Positions 43,244 through 52,918 are shown, numbered from the stretch's first letter. The stretch is DNA of 64,000 nucleotides from Cobetia amphilecti (GCF_030010415.1 NZ_JASCSA010000008.1), one strand, 5' to 3'. Numbers and translations: made by a program. Notes: generated by a model not told the origin, from the letters alone.

Positions 43244-44265
43244 AGGCGCTGGCCAAACTCAAGGCCGAACCCGGCATCTGGATGACCGAGACGGCCGTGC
43301 CGGAAATCGGCCATAACGATGTGCTGATCAAGATCCGCAAGACCGCGATCTGCGGCACGGACATGCACATCTATCAATGGGATGAGTGGTCGCAGGCGAC
43401 TGTGCCGGTGCCGATGGTCACCGGTCATGAGTATGCGGGGGAAATCATCGCACTGGGCAGCGAGGTGCGTGGCTACGAGATCGGCGACCGTGTCTCGGGC
43501 GAAGGGCACATCACCTGCGGCCATTGCCGCAACTGCCGCGCCGGGCGTCGCCATCTGTGTCGCAATACCGAGGGCGTGGGCGTCAACCGCCCCGGCGCCT
43601 TCGCCGAATACCTCGCCCTGCCCGCCTACAACCTCTTCAAGCTGCCGGATGAGATCAGCGATGACCTGGCGGCCATCTTCGACCCCTTCGGCAATGCCGT
43701 GCATACGGCGCTGGCGTTCGATGTGGTCGGCGAGGACGTGTTGATCACCGGCGCCGGGCCCATCGGCATCATGGCGGCAGCGGTCATCCGCCATATCGGA
43801 GCTCGCCACGTGGTGATCACCGACGTGAATGACTATCGACTGGCACTGGCTGAGCGGATGGGCGCGACGCGTACCGTCAATGTCAGCCGCGAATCCCTGA
43901 AGGAGGTGATGGCGGAGCTCGACATGCATGAGGGCTTCGATGTGGTGCTGGAAATGTCCGGCGTGCCTTCCGCCGTCGAGCAGATGCTCGATGTCATCAA
44001 CCACGGCGGCAAGATCGCCATGCTGGGCATTCCGCCCGGCGAGATGGCCATCGACTGGACCAAGGTCATCTTCAAGGGCCTCACCATCAAGGGCATCTAC
44101 GGTCGTGAGATGTTCGAGACCTGGTACAAGATGGCCAGCCTGATCCAGTCAGGGCTGGATCTCTCGCCCATCATCACCCATCGCCTTGACGTCGCAGACT
44201 TCCAGCAGGGCTTCGAGATCATGGGCTCCGGTCAGTCGGGCAAGGTGGTGCTCGACTGGGACTGA
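43240..44265 (+). CDS. tdh: L-threonine 3-dehydrogenase
   Basis: Tdh oxidises L-threonine with NAD to 2-amino-3-ketobutyrate, the substrate of Kbl. The 341-residue zinc-dependent alcohol-dehydrogenase-type protein has the catalytic zinc ligands in ICGTDMHIY and GHEYAGE, the structural zinc cysteines in CGHCRNCRAGRRHLC, and the NAD motif GAGPIGIMAAAV. ATGA overlap with kbl shows coupled translation. It converges on a LysR gene 15 bases away. Confidence 0.96.
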   Translation: MKALAKLKAEPGIWMTETAVPEIGHNDVLIKIRKTAICGTDMHIYQWDEWSQATVPVPMVTGHEYAGEIIALGSEVRGYEIGDRVSGEGHITCGHCRNCRAGRRHLCRNTEGVGVNRPGAFAEYLALPAYNLFKLPDEISDDLAAIFDPFGNAVHTALAFDVVGEDVLITGAGPIGIMAAAVIRHIGARHVVITDVNDYRLALAERMGATRTVNVSRESLKEVMAELDMHEGFDVVLEMSGVPSAVEQMLDVINHGGKIAMLGIPPGEMAIDWTKVIFKGLTIKGIYGREMFETWYKMASLIQSGLDLSPIITHRLDVADFQQGFEIMGSGQSGKVVLDWD

Positions 44266-44280
44266 GGGCGTCTGCTCGGC

Positions 44281-45222
44281 TCAGTCTCCACGCAAGTCAG
44301 TCGCCGGCGCGCGAGGCAACAGCCCGAAGGTCTCACCCATGCCGGGGGCGGCAAGGCGCTCGAGGAACCATTTGAGCGCCTTGCCCTGACGACCACTGCG
44401 CCACGCGAGCGAGAGATCGATCGGCGCGCGCTGCGTCTCCAGCTGCAGCAGTGCCAGACTGCCCTCCTCCAACTGACGATGGATTCGATGGCGCGGCAGA
44501 TAGCCGACCCCCAGCCCCTTGCGCTGGACCTCGATCTTCTGCGCCGTGGTCTTGACGATGATCTGGCTGCGGCCATCCAGCAAGCCGGAAGAATGGCCGG
44601 GCAGGCTGCGCGAACTGTCCGCCACGATCACGGTGGGATATTCCTGCAGCGCCTCGATGGCAATCGGCTGCGCCAGCCGGGTCAGCGGATGATCTGCCGC
44701 CACGGCGAAGACCGGTTCTATTGCGCCGAACCGCCGGCACGCAAGCCCAGACACCGGTGGCTCGCCAGGCGCGCCGATCACCAAATCACAGCGATTGTCG
44801 TGCAGCGCATCCCAGGCCCCCGCCATCACCTCCTCACTCAACACCACCCGCGTGCGCGGCTGGATGGCCTGGAATTCCTCCAACAGCGGATAGAGCGCGT
44901 CCGGATCAAGAATGGTATCGACGCAGATACGCAGCTCGACCTCCCAGCCGGCTCCCGCCTGACGCGCCAGCGCCGTCATCTCCTCGGTGGCCAGCAGAAT
45001 GCGCCGCCCATGCGCCAGCACCAGGTGGCCCGCATCGGTCAGCTCGGCCTTGCGGCGCGAGCGATCGAACAGCGGCACGCCCAGCTCTTCCTCCAGCTTC
45101 TGGACCGAATAGGAAATCGCCGAGGGCACGCGATGCAGTGTCTCGGCGGCCGCGGCGAAACTGCCCCGCCGCTCGATGGCATCCAGCACGCGCAGGGCGT
45201 CGAGTGTGATGGGTGAAACCAT
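44281..45222 (-). CDS. LysR-family transcriptional regulator
   Basis: The 313-residue protein has the LysR winged helix at residues 5-64 (ALRVLDAIERRGSFAAAAET) and a periplasmic-binding-like effector domain from about residue 90. It is divergent from the DoxX and pirin genes with a 130-base AT-rich gap between, so it probably controls them as well as itself. Effector unknown. Confidence 0.88.
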   Translation of the reverse strand: MVSPITLDALRVLDAIERRGSFAAAAETLHRVPSAISYSVQKLEEELGVPLFDRSRRKAELTDAGHLVLAHGRRILLATEEMTALARQAGAGWEVELRICVDTILDPDALYPLLEEFQAIQPRTRVVLSEEVMAGAWDALHDNRCDLVIGAPGEPPVSGLACRRFGAIEPVFAVAADHPLTRLAQPIAIEALQEYPTVIVADSSRSLPGHSSGLLDGRSQIIVKTTAQKIEVQRKGLGVGYLPRHRIHRQLEEGSLALLQLETQRAPIDLSLAWRSGRQGKALKWFLERLAAPGMGETFGLLPRAPATDLRGD

Positions 45223-45352
45223 GATTCAAAAATTCTGATCATTGAGACCAGAATCCTCCGTTATTTTTTTGATAAGCCACATTCTATAGTAGCTCTATCG
45301 ATCAAACACACTGTTCTGAAAGACCTCATATCCCTGATCAATGGAGCCACAC

Positions 45353-45805
45353 ATGGTCAAGTCTGCCCTCTCTCGCCTGATGACCACCGATTCCAGCCTC
45401 GCAAGCCTGGTGCTGCGCGTCCCAACCGGCATCATCTTCATGGCCCACGGTTCACAGAAACTGTTCGGCGCCTTCGGCGGCTACGGTCTGGAAGGCACCG
45501 GTCAGTGGATGGCCTCCATCGGTATCGAGCCCGGCTATCTGATGGCGCTGCTGTCCGGCAGCGGCGAGTTCTTCGGCGGACTGGCGATCCTGATCGGCTT
45601 GCTGACACGTCCGGCGGCTGCCGTGCTGGCCTTCACCATGCTGGTCGCCATCCTGACCGTGCATATCGGCAATGGGCTGTTCGCGAGCAATAACGGCTAC
45701 GAATACGCGCTGGCACTGCTGACCATCGCGGCGAGCCTGGTGATCACCGGCGGCGGCAAGCTGTCACTCGACCGTCTGCTGAGCCCGGCCAGGCACGATT
45801 CATAA
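45353..45805 (+). CDS. DoxX-family membrane protein
   Basis: A 150-residue protein with four hydrophobic helices and the DoxX pattern RVPTGIIFMAHGSQKLFGAFGG and GSGEFFGGLAILIGLLTRPA. DoxX proteins are linked to redox balance, but their biochemical role is unclear. The ATG at 45353 follows GGAG at six bases; an ATG four codons earlier overlaps the ribosome site. It is followed by a pirin gene on the same strand, a frequent pairing under LysR control. Confidence 0.88.
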   Translation: MVKSALSRLMTTDSSLASLVLRVPTGIIFMAHGSQKLFGAFGGYGLEGTGQWMASIGIEPGYLMALLSGSGEFFGGLAILIGLLTRPAAAVLAFTMLVAILTVHIGNGLFASNNGYEYALALLTIAASLVITGGGKLSLDRLLSPARHDS

Positions 45806-45866
45806 GCCTGCTGAAGGCTGGCTATTCATTACTCAATGCGCGCCCGCACAGTCTCAGGAGGTTGCC

Positions 45867-46592
45867 ATGCTCACGTTACGCCCCGGCAATGAGCGCGGCC
45901 ATGCCAGGTTCGCCTGGCTGGAGAGCCGCCATAGCTTCTCCTTCGCCAGCTACTACGACCCGGCTCACATGGGCGTCTCCGTGCTGCGCGTGATCAACGA
46001 TGACCGCGTGGCGCCGGGCGCGGGCTTCGATCCGCACTCGCACAGCGACATGGAAATCATCAGCTATGTGCTGTCAGGCAGTATCGAGCACCGCGACAGC
46101 ATGGGCTCACGACACACTCTGGGGGTCGGCGAAGTCCAGCTGATGAGTGCGGGGACGGGCATCGAGCACAGCGAGTACAACGCCTCGTCCCGCGAGCCAC
46201 TGCGCTTTCTGCAGATCTGGATCACGCCACAGGCCAAGGGGCTGCCGCCGCGCTATCAGCAGCAGCCCTTCGCCGCCCGCGACGGCCTTACCCTGTTGAT
46301 CGCACCACCGGCGCAAGCCGCGCCTGGGGTGCTGACCATCAATCAGGATGCCCGGATGTATCGCATCGGCCTGCAAGGAGATGACGAGCAGCGCACAGCA
46401 CTGGAACTGCCGCTGAACGCAAGGCGCCGCTACTATCTGCACGTGATCGAAGGGTCCACGCGCTTGAGCGCGGACGATGCGCATAGTGTCTCGCTTGGCG
46501 CAGGCGACGCCGTGACGCTGGATCAAGCATCACGGCTCGCGCTGAGCGAAGCCCACCGGCTGCATGCCCTGCTGTTCGACCTGCCCGCCTGA
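45867..46592 (+). CDS. Pirin family protein (YhhW-like)
   Basis: This 241-residue bicupin has the YhhW/pirin N-terminus LRPGNERGHARFAWLESRHSF and metal-binding residues in DPHSHSDMEIISYVLSG and GTGIEHSEYN. Bacterial members of this group can act as quercetin 2,3-dioxygenases, though the physiological substrate is usually unknown. It probably forms an operon with the DoxX gene and ends at a strong terminator. Confidence 0.9.
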   Translation: MLTLRPGNERGHARFAWLESRHSFSFASYYDPAHMGVSVLRVINDDRVAPGAGFDPHSHSDMEIISYVLSGSIEHRDSMGSRHTLGVGEVQLMSAGTGIEHSEYNASSREPLRFLQIWITPQAKGLPPRYQQQPFAARDGLTLLIAPPAQAAPGVLTINQDARMYRIGLQGDDEQRTALELPLNARRRYYLHVIEGSTRLSADDAHSVSLGAGDAVTLDQASRLALSEAHRLHALLFDLPA

Positions 46593-46625
46593 GCCGTTGA
46601 TGCTGACCAATTCCTGATGGCCAAA

Positions 46626-46676
46626 AAAGACGCCGCCTCCTTGCCCAGTCGATATGGGTGAGGAAGCGGCGTCTTT
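46626..46676. terminator. Long terminator after the pirin gene
   Basis: Perfect 11-base outer arms AAAGACGCCGC/GCGGCGTCTTT continue, after a one-base mismatch, into a further ten pairs with two G-U, giving a stem of about 22 bases. Runs of T or A on each side allow action in both directions. Confidence 0.88.
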
Positions 46677-46837
46677 CTGTCTGCCACTGCCAGCACGGAG
46701 CGCTGCACGGAACGACTCACGGAGCGATTCATGGAACGACGCAACCCGCACAAAGTCACATGGTAGAGTAAGGCCTGCAGCGCAGAGTATGAAGCTGGCA
46801 GCCATTGCCGACACCTTCAGATGACGGAGACAGCGCC

Positions 46838-47278
46838 ATGACGAATAAGACCATCATCGCCGCCGAGCCGCCTGAGACACTCAGGCTGCCAGCACCGGAT
46901 CAGGTAGCGCAGACGGACGATGGCAGTCGCCCACATCAGGAGGCCCTCGACGCCCATGCCGAGGATTACTCGGAAGCCGGCTTCTGGCGCAAGGTGAGCG
47001 GCGCCGCCAGAAAGGCTGGCAAGCGCGTGCTCAATCCCGCATTCCGCATGTATTTCGCCGCCCACGACCCCGACACGCCTCTCTGGGCGCGCACCACCAT
47101 CTATGGGGCGCTGGGCTATTTCATCTCGCCCATCGATGGTCTACCCGACTTCACGCCACTGCTTGGCTACACCGATGACCTGACGCTGATGGCGGGTGCC
47201 GTCGCCATCGTCGCCGCGCATATCAAGCCGGAACATTCCGCGCGCGCGGAGACGACGCTCAAGCGCTGGTTCGATTGA
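46838..47278 (+). CDS. YkvA/DUF1232 family protein
   Basis: A 146-residue protein with a polar N-terminus and the DUF1232 core: WARTTIYGALGYFISPIDGL, PDFTPLLGYTDDL and a closing amphipathic helix. The function of the family is unknown; members are small proteins with one or two membrane-associated helices. The ATG at 46838 follows GGAG. It appears to be a single-gene unit. Confidence 0.85.
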   Translation: MTNKTIIAAEPPETLRLPAPDQVAQTDDGSRPHQEALDAHAEDYSEAGFWRKVSGAARKAGKRVLNPAFRMYFAAHDPDTPLWARTTIYGALGYFISPIDGLPDFTPLLGYTDDLTLMAGAVAIVAAHIKPEHSARAETTLKRWFD

Positions 47279-47432
47279 GCTGGCGACTCTTGCATGTCTT
47301 CACATATACAAATGCAACAATATTCAACAAAAGTTAACAATGGTTGAAAGGCGTTGTCTGGCCCGTGTTTAGCCTTGTGACATGCGCATGTTACGGTGAG
47401 CGACAACTTCGCCACGCTCGAGAATTCGTCAT

Positions 47433-48137
47433 ATGCCCGTCACTCGAATGCCCATGCCATTGATGAAACTCGCTACCGCGAGCATTGCCCTGATGGTGAT
47501 GGTCGGCTGTGTGTCGCGCGCGCAGATCGATGTCCCGAAGGTCACGCCGGTGGAGGCGCAGGCCTACCAGCACAAGGTGTTCTATTCCGACGTCTATTAC
47601 AGCCAGCCACAGGCCAACCTGTTTTCTGGCGCTGCCCAACAGGCCATGCAACCACTGGGCCACATCAAGCTGTCGCGCATCTGTTCACCTGCGATGACCC
47701 ACTTCAATCAATTGCTGCGTGAGCAATTGCCCGCGTCTTCGCGCATCACCCATGATGCACGTACCAGCGACTACCGCCTGCAGGTTGAAATCCAGGCCCA
47801 TGAGAATCGCGGCCCTGTCTATCTTGATTACCTGATCGCCCAGAACCTGACCAAGAACCTGCTGACCTTCGGTGTCGCCAATGAAGATTTCGATATCATT
47901 GCCGATTTCGATGTCCAGTATCGTCTCTACGACAAGAACGAGCAGTTGCTGTTCAGCAAGGATTACGCCGTTCAGGACTCCGTGCCGCACCAGGCAGGCA
48001 ACTTCGACTTCGGAGATCGCATCTTCCTGCCAGCCCAGAACATGATGAAGAAGTACCTGCTGCTGACGATGAATGATTTCTTCGTCAATGCCAGTCGCCC
48101 GAGCCCTGAACTTGCCGCCGTGCTCAGCGATAGCTGA
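47433..48137 (+). CDS. Putative outer-membrane or periplasmic lipoprotein of unknown function
   Basis: The 234-residue protein starts with a signal peptide and a lipobox ending VMVGC, with the lipidated cysteine at about residue 26. The mature part contains QAYQHKVFYSDVYYSQ, a single further cysteine (SRICSPAM) and alternating beta-strand-like segments (FDIIADFDVQYRLYDKNEQL). I do not recognise a family. An alternative start at residue 6 or 11 would leave a shorter signal peptide. It is followed by a perfect terminator. Confidence 0.8.
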   Translation: MPVTRMPMPLMKLATASIALMVMVGCVSRAQIDVPKVTPVEAQAYQHKVFYSDVYYSQPQANLFSGAAQQAMQPLGHIKLSRICSPAMTHFNQLLREQLPASSRITHDARTSDYRLQVEIQAHENRGPVYLDYLIAQNLTKNLLTFGVANEDFDIIADFDVQYRLYDKNEQLLFSKDYAVQDSVPHQAGNFDFGDRIFLPAQNMMKKYLLLTMNDFFVNASRPSPELAAVLSDS

Positions 48138-48189
48138 CAGCGAGGCAAATCCAGCACGCACTGGCAACACTCGACGTCATACACGCCAC

Positions 48190-48236
48190 AACACGACAAC
48201 GCCTCGCCAGCCATGCTGACGAGGCGTTGTCGTGTT
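48190..48236. terminator. Terminator between the lipoprotein and EamA genes
   Basis: Perfect 17-base arms (48190-48206 and 48220-48236) around a 13-base loop, followed by TTC. It serves the lipoprotein gene and possibly also the convergent EamA gene. Confidence 0.88.
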
Positions 48237-48358
48237 TCAGGCCCCTTCATCCCTTCACTATTGCCCTCGAGACTCGCGCATCGTGCACCTCGCGGCATTC
48301 ATCACGAGCAGAAGGAAGGCGCTAGTTCAGGGTTCACGAGACGTCATTGACTTGTCTG

Positions 48359-49306
48359 TTACGTCTGCTTCGCCTGCGCGTCTCTTGAGGTGTCCTTGCG
48401 CAAGCCTAGCGGCATGCGCAGCAACACATCCGGGCGATTCTGCGCCAGGCTCAGCACCGTGATCGCGAGCAGAATCAGCGCCATGCCACCTATCTGCATG
48501 GCACTCAGGCCTTGTCCCAGAATCAACAGGCCATACAGGGTGGCAGTGATCGGCTCTATCATGGCGACGATGGAGGCGACCGACGGCAAGCTATGACGCA
48601 GCCCGGCAATATAGCAATAGAAGGACAGGCCACCGCCCACCAGCCCGAACAGGATGAAGACCCACCACTCATCGGCGAAGGGCACCGCAATCGCCTGCCC
48701 CATATCCGTGAACGGCACCATGATCAAGGTGCTCAAGCCCAGCGCGATGGCCAGGATGCCCGGCACACTGCCATGCCGCGAAGCGGACTTGAAGGCAAAG
48801 ATGAACACGGCATAAGACACGCCCGCCAACAAGCCAAAGGCGATGCCGAGTGGGGTGACAGAGGCAGAGCCGGATTGCAGCACGCCTGTCAGCAATACGA
48901 TTCCAATCATCACCACCACGATCGATCCCAACTTGGTCGGCGTCGGTTTCTCGACCCGCGCCAGGAAAGAGGCGATATAGACAAAGATGGGCGCGCTATA
49001 CATCAGCGTGGCAGCCACTGCGACGCTGCTTTCATTGACACTCTTGAAATAGAACATGAAATTGCCGGCGACACCCAGCCCCGCCAGCAACGACCACCCC
49101 AACAGACCACGCGTGGAGTCGGCCGGGCGCTTGTGATAGCCCAGCAGGAACATCCAGCCCAGCATGCAGATGAACCCCACCATGGCGCGCCAGAACGAAA
49201 TGACTTCGGCCTGCCAGCCCCACGACATCAACTGACTTCCCAGCCCACCGGTAATCCCCCACTGGAGGGCTGCCAGAATGACCAATAACGTGCCCCATTG
49301 TGCCAT
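48359..49306 (-). CDS. EamA/DMT superfamily transporter
   Basis: The 315-residue protein has ten hydrophobic helices arranged as two EamA repeats (about residues 5-135 and 150-285), the second containing GGGLSFYCYIAGLRHSLPSVASI. Such carriers usually export amino acids or other small metabolites; the substrate is unknown. The ATG at 49306 (MAQWGTLLVI) follows GGAGAG, and fifteen upstream in-frame codons are not supported. Confidence 0.88.
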   Translation of the reverse strand: MAQWGTLLVILAALQWGITGGLGSQLMSWGWQAEVISFWRAMVGFICMLGWMFLLGYHKRPADSTRGLLGWSLLAGLGVAGNFMFYFKSVNESSVAVAATLMYSAPIFVYIASFLARVEKPTPTKLGSIVVVMIGIVLLTGVLQSGSASVTPLGIAFGLLAGVSYAVFIFAFKSASRHGSVPGILAIALGLSTLIMVPFTDMGQAIAVPFADEWWVFILFGLVGGGLSFYCYIAGLRHSLPSVASIVAMIEPITATLYGLLILGQGLSAMQIGGMALILLAITVLSLAQNRPDVLLRMPLGLRKDTSRDAQAKQT

Positions 49307-49527
49307 GCACTCTCCATAGACGTGATTGATTGAGGAAAGACAGCGTACCAAGACACGCCCGGAGCCTGTAAATATACACAGCCGGCTTATTTGTACTTTC
49401 TTTTATTTAAATGGTATCCAATTGTTATCCTCAATCAGCCAACGAAAGATAAACTTGGAAAACTGTCGCCAATGCATGACAGACATGACGACTACAAGTG
49501 TCTTGCCACAGAATCATGCGCGACTTC

Positions 49528-49553
49528 TTGAATAATTCAAGGATATATCCTTG
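49528..49553. promoter_or_regulatory. Two overlapping palindromes
   Basis: TTGAATAATTCAA (49528-49540) overlaps by three bases CAAGGATATATCCTTG (49538-49553). Both are perfect inverted repeats. Their spacing on the helix suggests protein-binding sites, but I cannot name the regulator. Confidence 0.5.
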
Positions 49554-49917
49554 CCTGAACAGGCCTTCATTTCGCCCACCATCTCGAGACAATGACGACC
49601 ACCAGAAAGAGGGGATTCACACAAGCCAACAAGGCGTGAGCCGCCCTTATGGCGCGCAAGACAACCCCACCCGACAAGCTTTTTGTTCGCCATTCCTCCT
49701 TCTATTGAGGCGATTGGGGCACGTTAAGCGCGTGACATGCAGATGTCATTGGCCGGACGCCCTTCCTGTCATGCTCAGGAAGCAGACGCCTCTCACCCGG
49801 TAAACGGCCGCCTTTTAGTCTAATAAACTGACCTGCTGTGCGTGATGAGTGGGCTGCGATACTTCACAGAGTCATTGACTATCAATGAGTTGGCGCAAAT
49901 AAACCTCACGATCATCA

Positions 49918-49930
49918 CTGGTAATACCAG
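49918..49930. promoter_or_regulatory. PdhR/LldR-type (FadR subfamily) operator
   Basis: CTGGTAATACCAG is a perfect palindrome whose core TGGTAATACCA fits the FadR-subfamily consensus TNGTNNNACNA and the PdhR/LldR form TGGTNNNACCA. It lies 134 bases before the lactate permease start. No GntR-family gene is in the window, so the regulator would act from elsewhere. Confidence 0.6.
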
Positions 49931-50063
49931 ATGACCTCAAGTAGCAGAAACAAATGGACTCTCTTACCTTGAGCTAGCGTCAGGTGCGACATAACCACGT
50001 ACCCACCAACAACAAAGACTTATAAAACGACGTTCGCCACGCAACATAGGGAGAGTGCTGCAC

Positions 50064-51758
50064 ATGAATCAGTCGCTATTGGCACTATTGGCCTTTGTGC
50101 CATTGCTGCTCGCCGGGGTGCTGTTGATCGGCTTTCGCATGGCCGCCCGCCTCGCCATGCCCATCGTCTTCGTGGTCACTGCACTGATCGCCCTGCTGGC
50201 CTGGGACATGACCTTCACTCGTGTCCTGGCCTCGTCCCTGCAGGGGCTGATACTGACGGTCGCGATCCTGTGGATCATCTTCGGCGCCCTGCTGCTGCTC
50301 AATACCCTCAAGCATTCCGGTGGCATTGCCGCGATACGCAACGGCTTCTCCGGCATCAGCCCGGACCGCCGCGTGCAGGCCATCATCGTCGCCTGGCTGT
50401 TCGGCTGCTTCATCGAAGGTGCCTCCGGCTTCGGCACCCCTGCCGCCGTCGCCGCCCCCTTGATGGTGGCGCTTGGCTTCCCGGCCCTGGCGGCGGTCGT
50501 GGTGGGCATGATGGTGCAATCGACGCCAGTCTCCTTCGGTGCGGTCGGCACTCCGATCGTGGTCGGGGTCTCCGGTGGCCTCGACAAGGCCGGTGTCAGC
50601 GAGACACTGGCCGCGAATGGCTCGAGCTGGGACGCCTACTTCCAGCTGGTGACCTCTGAGGTCGCCATCACCCACGGCATCATCGGGATCTGCATGCCGT
50701 TGATCATGGTCGCGGTGATGGTGCGCTTCTTCGGCGCCAATCGCTCCTGGCGTGAAGGGCTGGAAGTCGCGCCCTTCGCGCTGTTCGCCGGTGTCTGCTT
50801 CGTGGTGCCTTACGTACTGGCAGGCGTGCTGCTGGGGCCGGAATTTCCATCGATGATCGGCGCCATGGTGGGGCTCGCCATCGTGGTACCTGCGGCGCGC
50901 AAGGGCTTCCTGCTGCCCAGCCGGAGCTGGGACTTCCCGAATGCTGACAGCTGGCCCGCGGAGTGGATCGGCAAGCTGGACATGACACTTGAGCCCGTCG
51001 AGGGCCGCAAGCCGCTCTCGGTCGGCATGGGGTGGCTGCCGTATGTGCTGCTCGCGGTGCTGCTGGTGATGTCGCGCGTCATCGCGCCGATCAAGGAAGC
51101 GCTGACCTCATGGAGCTTCGGCTGGAACGGCATTCTCGGGGAGACTGACATCTCCGGCAGTCTACAGCCCTTGTACCTGCCCGGCGGTATTCTGGTGGTC
51201 GTGGTACTGCTGACCATCGTGCTGCACCGCATGCGCATGCGAGACGTCAGTGCTGCCGTCAGCGAATCCAGCCGCACCATCCTCGGCGCAGGCTTCGTGC
51301 TGCTGTTCACGATTCCGATGGTGCGCATCCTGATCAACTCCGGCGTCAACGAGGCGGATCTGGTGTCGATGCCGGTGGCGATGGCGCAGTTCATCGCCGA
51401 TAGCGTGGGCGATATCTATCCGCTGTTCGCGCCGAGTGTCGGCGCCCTCGGGGCCTTCATCGCCGGCTCCAACACCGTCTCCAACCTGATGTTGGCCGAT
51501 TTCCAGTTCAACGTCGCCCAGGCCCTGGGCATCTCCAGCGCCATGATGGTCGCCCTCCAGGCGGTCGGCGCGGCTGCCGGCAACATGATCGCCATCCACA
51601 ACGTGGTGGCTGCCTCGGCCACCGTCGGCCTCCTGGGTCGCGAAGGCGTCACGCTTCGCAAGACGATCCTGCCGACACTCTACTACGTGATCTTCGCTGG
51701 CATTATCGGCATGATCGCCTTCCACGGCCTGGGGGTGGTCGACGGCTTGATGAGCTGA
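50064..51758 (+). CDS. lldP: L-lactate permease
   Basis: LldP/LctP imports lactate (and glycolate) with protons. The 564-residue protein has about 13-14 hydrophobic helices and the family blocks FGCFIEGASGFGTPAAVAAP, QSTPVSFGAVGTPIVVGVSG, FIAGSNTVSNLML and AAAGNMIAIHNVVAASATVG. The ATG at 50064 follows GGGAGAG. It stands alone between a long regulatory region and a terminator, with no lactate dehydrogenase gene beside it. Confidence 0.94.
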   Translation: MNQSLLALLAFVPLLLAGVLLIGFRMAARLAMPIVFVVTALIALLAWDMTFTRVLASSLQGLILTVAILWIIFGALLLLNTLKHSGGIAAIRNGFSGISPDRRVQAIIVAWLFGCFIEGASGFGTPAAVAAPLMVALGFPALAAVVVGMMVQSTPVSFGAVGTPIVVGVSGGLDKAGVSETLAANGSSWDAYFQLVTSEVAITHGIIGICMPLIMVAVMVRFFGANRSWREGLEVAPFALFAGVCFVVPYVLAGVLLGPEFPSMIGAMVGLAIVVPAARKGFLLPSRSWDFPNADSWPAEWIGKLDMTLEPVEGRKPLSVGMGWLPYVLLAVLLVMSRVIAPIKEALTSWSFGWNGILGETDISGSLQPLYLPGGILVVVVLLTIVLHRMRMRDVSAAVSESSRTILGAGFVLLFTIPMVRILINSGVNEADLVSMPVAMAQFIADSVGDIYPLFAPSVGALGAFIAGSNTVSNLMLADFQFNVAQALGISSAMMVALQAVGAAAGNMIAIHNVVAASATVGLLGREGVTLRKTILPTLYYVIFAGIIGMIAFHGLGVVDGLMS

Positions 51759-51784
51759 CAACACGCCTCGTCACACTCTGGCAA

Positions 51785-51823
51785 ACGACAGCAGGCCCGC
51801 ATTGTGTGCGGGCCTGCTGTCGT
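51785..51823. terminator. Terminator after the lactate permease
   Basis: Perfect 17-base arms (51785-51801 and 51807-51823) around the loop TTGTG, followed by GTAG rather than a T run. Confidence 0.75.
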
Positions 51824-51956
51824 GTAGAGGTCATCAACATAATATTGAATGTGTTTATTCCAGGGGCCTGTTTATCAACAAGGCACGGCGTAATAAATTG
51901 CCCAACATCGCCGAAACGGCAGCCTTCATGTCGCAAGTTTCTGGAGCAGACATCCC

Positions 51957-52897
51957 ATGACCCATTCTGTATTGCCCCCTACCCGACTACAGCAGACCCG
52001 GTTGCAGCAGGCCCGCGAGCTCGAACTTCCTTCCCGCGAAGCCATGCTGCGGCGCGCCCCTCCGTCCAGCAATTCTGGGACAGCCATCGTCAGCTGCTGA
52101 GTGACGCCTGGCGTGAATGGGAAGCCGTCGAGCAAGACGACCTCGCCATCCTCGATAGTGGATTGATCGACGAGGCGCTGCGCACTGCCGTCAAGCAGGC
52201 GTGGGAAAATCCCGAGCGCGAAACGGACGTCAAGGCGCTGATGACAGAAGTCGCCACTGACGTCTATAAGTTCCAGCTCTTCGATGTCGAGCACATTGCT
52301 GATTTGCGCAACATGCTGGAACAAGCATGGGACGCCGGTATTCCGTTGCGCCCGCCCTACGGCATCGTGCTCAATCGACGCGGCGCCATGCTCGACCGTC
52401 GCTCAGAGGGCTATCTGGCGGCACCGAGTTTCCAGGCGTTCTATCAGCAACTGCTGGACACCTACATGCGCCCGATCTCGCGGCTGCTGTTCCCGGAAAT
52501 CATCGGCTACGACAGCCAGTCCTTCGGCTTCTCGATCCACTATCAGCCCACCACGGACGCCTCGATTCGACAGCATACCGACGCCTCGTCCGTGACCCTC
52601 AACATCAACATGAACCTGCCCGACGAGACCTTCGAGGGCTCTGAACTGGACGTTCTGGACGCCGCGAGCGGCGACGCAGTGCGCTTCTCGTTCACGCCCG
52701 GCTCGGCCATGCTGCATCGCGGTAATGTGCCGCATGCCGCGCAGCCGATCACCAGCGGCCAGCGCTCCAACCTGGTGCTGTGGTTGTATGGTGAGCGAGG
52801 CCAGATACCGCCACAGGGCGCGCAACGTCGGGCGATACCTGCCAGGGACCGCTGGGTCTCCTCGAGCGCCGAACAGGATGATTTCGCACCGTTCTGA
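51957..52897 (+). CDS. 2-oxoglutarate/Fe(II)-dependent oxygenase, apparently frameshifted near its start
   Basis: The main body (from about 52061) is a cupin-type 2OG-Fe(II) oxygenase. The iron ligands are in RQHTDAS (His 52574, Asp 52580) and the distal histidine is in VPHAAQPI (52733), followed by the oxoglutarate arginine in SGQRSNLVLW. In that frame there is no start with a ribosome site except a far upstream ATG at 51806 that encodes unlikely sequence. In the next frame the ATG at 51957, after GGAG, encodes MTHSVLPPTRLQQTRLQQAR and then LPSREAMLRRAP before hitting a stop at 52100. Adding one C to the CCCC run at 52057-52060 joins the two into a 313-residue protein. This is either a sequencing error or a real inactivating deletion. 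Confidence 0.75.
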
Positions 52898-52918
52898 TGG
52901 CTATCGCTAGTGAGCAAA

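Larger units (their letters stand above)
49307..50063. other. Long intergenic region before the lactate permease
   Basis: These 757 bases are the largest gap in the window and AT-rich around 49380-49460. I see no gene with coding character; short plus-strand frames (49326-49535, 49498-49803) have no ribosome site or recognisable product. It holds two adjoining palindromes at 49528-49553 and a PdhR/LldR-like operator at 49918-49930. Confidence 0.55.

Noticed and set aside
49326..49803. Two short plus-strand frames in the gap before the lactate permease
   Set aside because: No ribosome sites, no coding-like composition and they overlap regulatory palindromes.
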